Shown piece after piece: positions 58,140 to 64,000 of a DNA stretch of 64,000 nt. The DNA comes from Cymodocea nodosa (Eukaryota > Streptophyta > Magnoliopsida > Alismatales > Cymodoceaceae), in contig CM072341.1 of assembly GCA_036874045.1 (NCBI GenBank), positions 9,312,501-9,376,500 on the forward strand, read 5' to 3'. The translations under genes and the position numbers were made by a program. The first letter of the stretch is position 1. The number at the start of each line of letters is the position of its first letter. A model generated the notes under the pieces. That model was not told the origin of the DNA. It was given only the letters and a program-made list of their open reading frames with translations, and searched no databases.

Positions 58140-58867
58140 CTTAGCAAAGTAGTTCCCTATTTCTGCCACAAATTCCTAAAAAGTTATCTGATCTTGGAAT
58201 CCCTATTATATCATACACCATAGGAAATACCATTCTAGAAAAAACCTTAGTAGACCTAGGTGTAGGTATAAATGTTATGCCGAGTGATATATTTGCATCC
58301 TTAGGATTAGAAGGCTTAAGCCCTACTAGGACTGTTATTCAATTAGCTGATAGAAGTATAAGATACTCTAGAGGAAAAATAGAGGATGTCTTAATTAAAA
58401 TCAAATACTTCATATATCCTATTGATATTATGATTTTGGATTCCCAACAAATTAAGTATTAAAATCACGACACATCTTTAATTTTGGGAAGACCATTCTT
58501 AGCAACATCAATGGCTGTTATAAATTGTAAAACTAGAGTGATGAAGTTAGCATGTGGTAATGAGGATACTCAATTAAACATTTTCAAAATAGAAAAGTTT
58601 GAGGAGTTAGAAATGTCCTTGCATACTATAGACTTTTTAGAGGATGAAAGAGATATATTAGATGATGTGATTCAAGAAGAACTAAATAGGCAACTAAATT
58701 ATGAAACTTTAGAAGTAAGTGAAAGCATAAATGTAGAAGGAGATCAAAAAGAGATTTATATAGAAAACGATAATGTTCAATTAGAAGCTCTAGCTTCTAA
58801 TGTTCAACATTTAGATTTAAAACCTTTACCTCCTGAATTAATCTATATATTTCTGGAAGAAAAATGA
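58140..58867 (+). pseudogene. Protease and connector of element B
   Basis: Aspartic protease text NVMPSDIFASLGLEGLSPT and IQLADRSIRYSRGKIEDVLI, then GRPFLATSMAVINCK and an acidic connector ending LPPELIYIFLEEK. Parallel to 31380-32110 in element A. It is broken. Confidence 0.85.
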
Positions 58868-60440
58868 ACATGTCCAATCATTATTGCTTCAGATTTAAAA
58901 GAGGATCAAATTTCTAAATTAAAAGAAGTAGTAAAAACTTATGAAGAGGCAATAGGATGGACTATGGATGATATAAAAGGGTTAAGTGAAACTTTATGTT
59001 GTCACCACATATATTTAAAAGAGAATGCTAAACCAATTAGAATTCCTGAGAAGAGATTAAATCCAAACCTTAAAGATGTAGTTAGGAAAGAAATAGTGAA
59101 ATGGTTAAATAATGACATAATTTATCTGATTTCTAATAGCTCATGGATTAGTCCAATCCATGTAGTTCCTAAGAAATCAGGATTAATAGTTATTAGGAAT
59201 GAAAGTCAGGACTTGATATCTACTAGAATTCAATTCGGCTGGAGAGTGTGAATAGATTATAGAAAGCTGAATGCTGTGATTAGGAAAGATCATTTTCCCC
59301 TACCTTTTATAGATCAAATGCTAGAGAAATTAGTAGTGCAAAAATATTTTTGTTTCCTAGTCGAGTATTCAGAATATAACCAAGTGCCAGTAGCATTAGA
59401 GGATCAAGAGAAAACAACTTTCAAATGTCCTAATGGAACTATAATAGAATGCCAATTAGATTATGCAATGCACTAGCCACCTTTCAAAGGTGTATGCAAG
59501 GCATATTCACTAGAATGATTGAAGATTTTTTAGAAATATTTATGGATAATTTTACTGTATATGGAACTTCTTATGAAGTTTGTTTAAACAATTTAGACCA
59601 AGTATTAAAATGCTGTGTGAAAAAAAGTCTGGTTCTAAATTGGGAAAAATGTCACTTTATGGTTAAACAAGGAATAGTCTTGGGACATGTTGTTTCAAAG
59701 AAAGGGTTGGAAGTAGATAAAGCTAAAATAAAAGTAATTTCTAATCTACTAGAACTTAAATCAGTAAAAGATATTAGATCATTTCTAGGACATGCTAGAT
59801 TTTATAGAAGATTAATTAAAGATTTTAGCAAAATTGCCAAACCTTTAACTAATCTAGTAAAAGATGTCTCATTCAACTTTGATAAAGATTGCAAAGAAGC
59901 ATTTTTCAAGCTGAAAACTAGCTTAATTTCAACTCCTATAATTCAAACACCTAATTGGAGCCATCCATTGAATTATTGTGTGATGCATCTGATTTTGTTG
60001 TAGGAGCAGTGTTGGGACAGAAGATAGAGAAATCTCCTAGAGTGATTCATTATGCAAGCAAAACATTAAATGATGCTTAAGTAAATTATACAACTACTGA
60101 AAAAGAACTATTAGTTGTTGTGTTTGCTTTAGAAAAGTTAAGATCATATTTGATTGGAGCTAAAGTGATAGTATACATGGATCATTTAGCTTTAAAACAC
60201 CTAATAGCAAAGAAAGAGATTAAACCTAGATTGATTTGATGGATATTATTATTACAAGAATTTGATTTAGAGAATGTAGTAGCAGATCATTTATGAAGGT
60301 TACAAATAGAAAAATCAAATTTTGAAATTAAGGATAATTTTCCTGATGAACAATTAATGACCATCAACACAATGCCTTAGTATGTAGACATAGTTAATTA
60401 CTTAGTTACTAGTTTAACACCTAAAGATTGGAATAGACAG
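58868..60440 (+). pseudogene. Reverse transcriptase and RNase H of element B
   Basis: Recognisable stretches include [39 protein letters not shown], the catalytic-box region (EIFMDNFTVYG), [19 protein letters not shown] and RNase H text near 60000-60250. Compared with element A this part is more worn and clearly broken. Confidence 0.85.
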
Positions 60441-60489
60441 GATAAGGAGGTGTTGACTATTGGGAAGACCTATACTTATTTAAGAAATG

Positions 60490-61510
60490 TCTTGATCTAG
60501 TTTTAAGGAGGTGTGTTCCAAAAACTGAATATCAGAGCATATTGTCTTTCTGCCATGACTATGCATGTGGAGGGCATTTTGGTTCAGGGAAAACTATTGT
60601 GAAAATTCTACAGTGTGGATTTTATTGGCCAACACTATTCAAAGATGCTCATAAATATTGCTTAAGTTGTTTAAGATGTCAACAAATAGGAAGAATATCA
60701 AAGAGGAATATGATGCCTCTTAATCCTATTGTTGAAGTTGAAATCTTTGATGTGTGAGGAATAGATTTTATGGGTCAATTTCCTACATCTAATCAATTTA
60801 ATTATATATTATTGGGGGTGGATTATGTATCTAAATGGATTGAAGCTATTCCTACAAAAACTAATGATAACAAAGTGGTAATACATTTTATAAGCACTAA
60901 TATAATTGCTAGATTTGGAATACCTAAAGCTATTATCAGTGATAGAGGAACTCATTTCTGTAAAAGAAATTTTGAAGCCTTAATGAAAAAATATAGAGTA
61001 AAACACAAAATTGCAACATCATATCACCTACAAACAAGTGGACAAGTAGAAAGTGCAAATAAATAAATTAAATTAATCTTAGAAAAATCTTATTGGGCAT
61101 TAAAAACTCTGAACACTAATTTAAATCAAGCTGCTGAAAATAGAAAAGTGCAATTAATTGAATTAGAAGAATTTAGGAATGAAGCTTATTCGAAAACTGT
61201 AAAAGAAAAAGAGAAAATGAAGTTCTGGCATGACAAGAAAATTATTCCAAAAACCTTTGAAATAACACAAGAAGTATATCTTTACATGACTAGACTTCAT
61301 AACCATCTAGGAAAATTAAGATCTAGATGGGTAGGACCTTATATAATTTGAAATATTTATTCTTATGGAGCTATTAAAATTGAAACTCCTAAAAATCAGA
61401 ACATATTTAAAGTAAATGGACAAAGACTTAAACCTATTCTGAAAATTCCAACAAGTTCCTTTAGAATTATAGAAGTAGTAAGAGTAGAGGACTACTTGAG
61501 CTTTACTTAG
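60490..61510 (+). pseudogene. Integrase of element B
   Basis: HHCC domain ([15 protein letters not shown] through [11 protein letters not shown]), core stretches [37 protein letters not shown] and [12 protein letters not shown], and C-terminal NHLGKLRSRWVGPYII. Shorter than the integrase of element A overall. It is broken. Confidence 0.88.
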
Positions 61511-62019
61511 TAAGAAATTTTCTAAGAATATTGTGAAAAAAAAAAAAATATTTAATTTCAATTCGACCGAGGAATATAACAGTTTGACCGAAATTTTAAA
61601 ATGTTGAATTAATTAAGAGTCGGATAGACTAGAATTCCTTCAGTCCTGACCGAAGTAAAATTATTATTATAAGTATTTTTATTAGTTATAACTTTATGGG
61701 AAGTCCGTTGAGTTACGCTTAAATCAATGAACTTACTCCATTGAGTCTAGGATAAGTTAATGAACTTACTTCGTTGAGTTAACTATAACTCAACGAAGTA
61801 CTATAGTTAAGTCCACGAACTTAGTCCATGGAGTTAAGCCTAATTCTACGAAGTAGTAAGAGAGAGAGCAAGAGTTTGCACGGGAGAATGACTCGATTAC
61901 TCGTTTAAAACTTAGGGCTTATTTATACTAAAACTTAGATTTGGGGGCATTATCTGTAGAATCATTTAGAACTTAGAATAGTAAAGGTCAGAGCAATTCC
62001 ATTCCATTCCATTACACCA
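61511..62019 (+). other. Noncoding stretch between integrase and env-position ORF, element B
   Basis: Counterpart of 34959-35461. It contains a perfect inverted repeat with 15-base arms TACTTCGTTGAGTTA (61767-61781) and its complement (61786-61800) around a 4-base loop, plus several more half-sites at 61700-61850 and the ACTTAGGGCTTATTTAT block at about 61912. Confidence 0.7.
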
Positions 62020-64000
62020 TGATGACAAAGATGAGACTAGAATTTTGGGAGGATGCAGTTGACATGACAAAATTTCTCAAAGAATCAAAAGAATGGCACA
62101 CAAGGCAGAAGATCAGAATTACTACATGGGAAAAAGAGCTTCAAAAGGTAGAATCTGACCTTTTCTAGTAGAGAAAAGCTTTAGTAGATTTAGACATAAA
62201 AATACCCCAGATTATGGAAACGAAGATTAAGGTAGCAACAGAAGTTGCTGTAAATAGAGAAAGAAGAATCATACCAAATAATGAAGTTGCCCTAGAATTG
62301 ATCCAACGTAAGTCCCGACTATGGTTCAAAAGGCACATAGGTGGACGTGTTCGGTGGGAAATCTGGGAACAACAGAGGAAAGGAAATGAAGAATATGCAA
62401 CTGAAGAACAAGAGGAACCGACTACTGAAAGACCTATTCCTAAGGCACAGCAACCAAGACCTTCAGTTTTGCCAATAGAGCTTTTACAGAGAGTAACATT
62501 TGCTTTGCCGAGAACTAAAGAAGAGGATAAAGAGTTTGCCAGCTTGGTCAAAATAGCAAAAGACCAAGGGAATAATGAGCAAATGGCTATGGCCAAGGCA
62601 CATATTTTGTATGATGCCAAGAAAAAAAGAAGGGCCAATAAAAAGTTGAGGGCCTAATATAGAATTAAAGTAGAGCAACATCAAGAAGCAACTAGATCAA
62701 TGGCTGCCAAAGAAGCTAAAGCTAGTCCTTCGAGGCTAGCAATTATAGAAAAAGTAAAATAGGAAGAGCCAATACCTGTGGCTCAAGGGCCTGCAGAGCC
62801 TATTTTTGTAGATTTAATCTCAGAGGAAGAAGAGGAAGATCAGGCATAACTAATTTGAAGAAGGAAAGGAAAAGAGATAGTGCCTGAACATCATGAAGAG
62901 ATTAAATCCGAGATGTAAATATCAGTAAGGCCTGTAGAGCCAATTTTTGTAGACCTGCTATCTAAATCTAAGGATGAGCAAGAGTAGTAGTAGTAAAAGC
63001 AAAGAGAAGAAGAAAAATAGGCTGAAACTAATTTGCAGCCTGTACAAATGGAAAGAACAGTAATTAGGGCAGAAGTTGATTTGCTTGTGACTCCATCCTA
63101 ATTTGCCATAGGATTAGAAAGAACAATGATAATGCAGATTGGTAGTCAGGAGGAAAAAGAAGAAGAAGAAACTGAACAAGAAGCTGAACAAGAGCATATT
63201 GAACAAACAGGAAATATCTCAACAGATTCCATTGAAGAGCATGAGACTCTTCAGTAAATTTTAGAAAGAATTCAAGATAGAGTAGAGAGTTCTGCCAGCT
63301 CTCCACCATAAACAGAAGCAGAAGCAAAAAGGCTAGAATCTCCGGATCATTTCCAACAAAGTCAAATTCAACACATGGAAGAGGAAATTCAAGAACAAAC
63401 CCCTCTAGAGCAACAAATGCAAATTCCTGACCCGTCTAAAACAACCATTCTAAATGAAGTACACTTTTGGAGTCAGGAAGCATATAATAAATATCAAGAG
63501 ATGAAGGGGTATGATATTATTTATAGTAGGCCAGTAAACTAGGACGGTATGCAAGAAATTAAGGACTTATTTGAGTTCCAGGGTCTACTGCAATTTATTT
63601 CTCAATAGAGAGGGCATGCAGTATATGAAAATCTAGTGCCCTGCTTTTATGCCAATTTGAGAGAAGGAGAAAGTGGATTAATTTCCAACGTGGAGTAAGT
63701 TGATGTACAGATAACACCAGAGCTTCTCCATAATATTTTCAGACTAAGAAATGAAGGAATAGAAATTCTGGAAAGTACAACTGTAGTGGAATGGGCTGAA
63801 CAGGAAATTAAACAGTGCATAGCCATCGACCCTAGTGTGTCATTACTGAACAGACTGAAGTACTTAAATGGAAAGGCACACATAGTTGCAACCATACTAG
63901 TAAAAATTGTTTATCAAAGACAATGCCATGACATTGAACTTAGTCAATTTGTCAAGTGGGCTACATATGTAGTTGTGAATAAGATTCAAGTTAATTGGTC
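62020..64000 (+). pseudogene. Acidic ORF in the env position of element B, cut by the window
   Basis: Parallels 35462-37400 of element A: KMRLEFWEDAVDMTKFLKES, VALELIQRKSRLWFKRHI, Glu-rich middle, VHFWSQEAYNKYQEMKGYD and EIKDLFEFQGLLQFI, then CFYANLREGES. The insert YDIIYSRPVNxDGM region is present here but shortened in element A. It is broken and continues past the window. Confidence 0.75.

Larger units (their letters stand above)
46047..64000 (+). mobile_element. Athila-like Gypsy retrotransposon B, runs off the window
   Basis: Close relative of element A. LTR parts are 46047-47144 and 56105-56955, separated by the Copia at 47145-56099. Then come primer site, zinc-knuckle and linker, protease, reverse transcriptase, RNase H, integrase, conserved noncoding stretch and env-position ORF, in the same order as A. 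No gag appears between the primer site and protease. More broken than A, with a dozen or more breaks. The gag and 3' LTR would lie past 64000. Confidence 0.85.

Overview
The window looks like nuclear DNA of a flowering plant. It holds one intact host gene, a mitochondrial proline dehydrogenase with four exons, in about 64 kb of AT-rich DNA packed with LTR retrotransposons. The GC-rich first exon beside AT-rich surroundings is reminiscent of a monocot, but that is a weak inference.

Layout. Bases 1-3858 hold an LTR fragment, a solo LTR set between duplicated flanks, and unremarkable AT-rich DNA. Bases 3859-6417 (minus strand) are proline dehydrogenase, with a TATA box at 6543-6550. Bases 7026-8191 are a small Copia remnant. 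Bases 8990-15485 hold a large diverged inverted repeat (9810-11085 against 14275-15485), with a second inverted pair in shifted order, a 118 bp triplicate and a short conserved open frame of unknown function. A 73 bp minisatellite follows (15462-16045).

From about 16060 to the window end, everything is one nest of retrotransposons, dated relative to each other by insertions and target-site duplications. An old minus-strand Copia is seen in three segments (16060-17290, 26119-26383, 44939-45602). It was hit by an Athila-like LTR (17291-26118), by a small-LTR Copia (26384-44938, duplication ATAAA) and by a SIRE-like Copia LTR (45603-46046). These were hit in turn by a Copia (18284-25371, duplication GAAAG), by Athila-like element A (28430-44918, duplication GGTAG) and by Athila-like element B (46047 to beyond the window). 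The Copia at 18284 contains further Athila-like pieces (19873-24508). Element B's LTR contains a SIRE-like Copia (47145-56099, duplication CAATA).

The most unusual observation is the gene order of the Athila-like elements. Right after the primer-binding site they carry a zinc-knuckle and linker segment followed by protease, reverse transcriptase, RNase H and integrase. The capsid-type gag lies downstream of integrase, in element A and independently in the fragment at 22740-24500. Element A also carries an intron-less F-box-like reading frame after gag, followed closely by an A18 tract. An extra acidic ORF in the env position, and a roughly 1.1 kb noncoding module, are shared between Athila-like element A and the SIRE-like Copia at 47145, which belong to different superfamilies. 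Two short palindrome families (half-sites CGTTGAGTTA and TCGGATAGTTA) recur across these otherwise unrelated elements. All assignments come from reading the sequence and its translations by eye; no database search was possible. The retroelements are treated as fossils and nearly all look broken.
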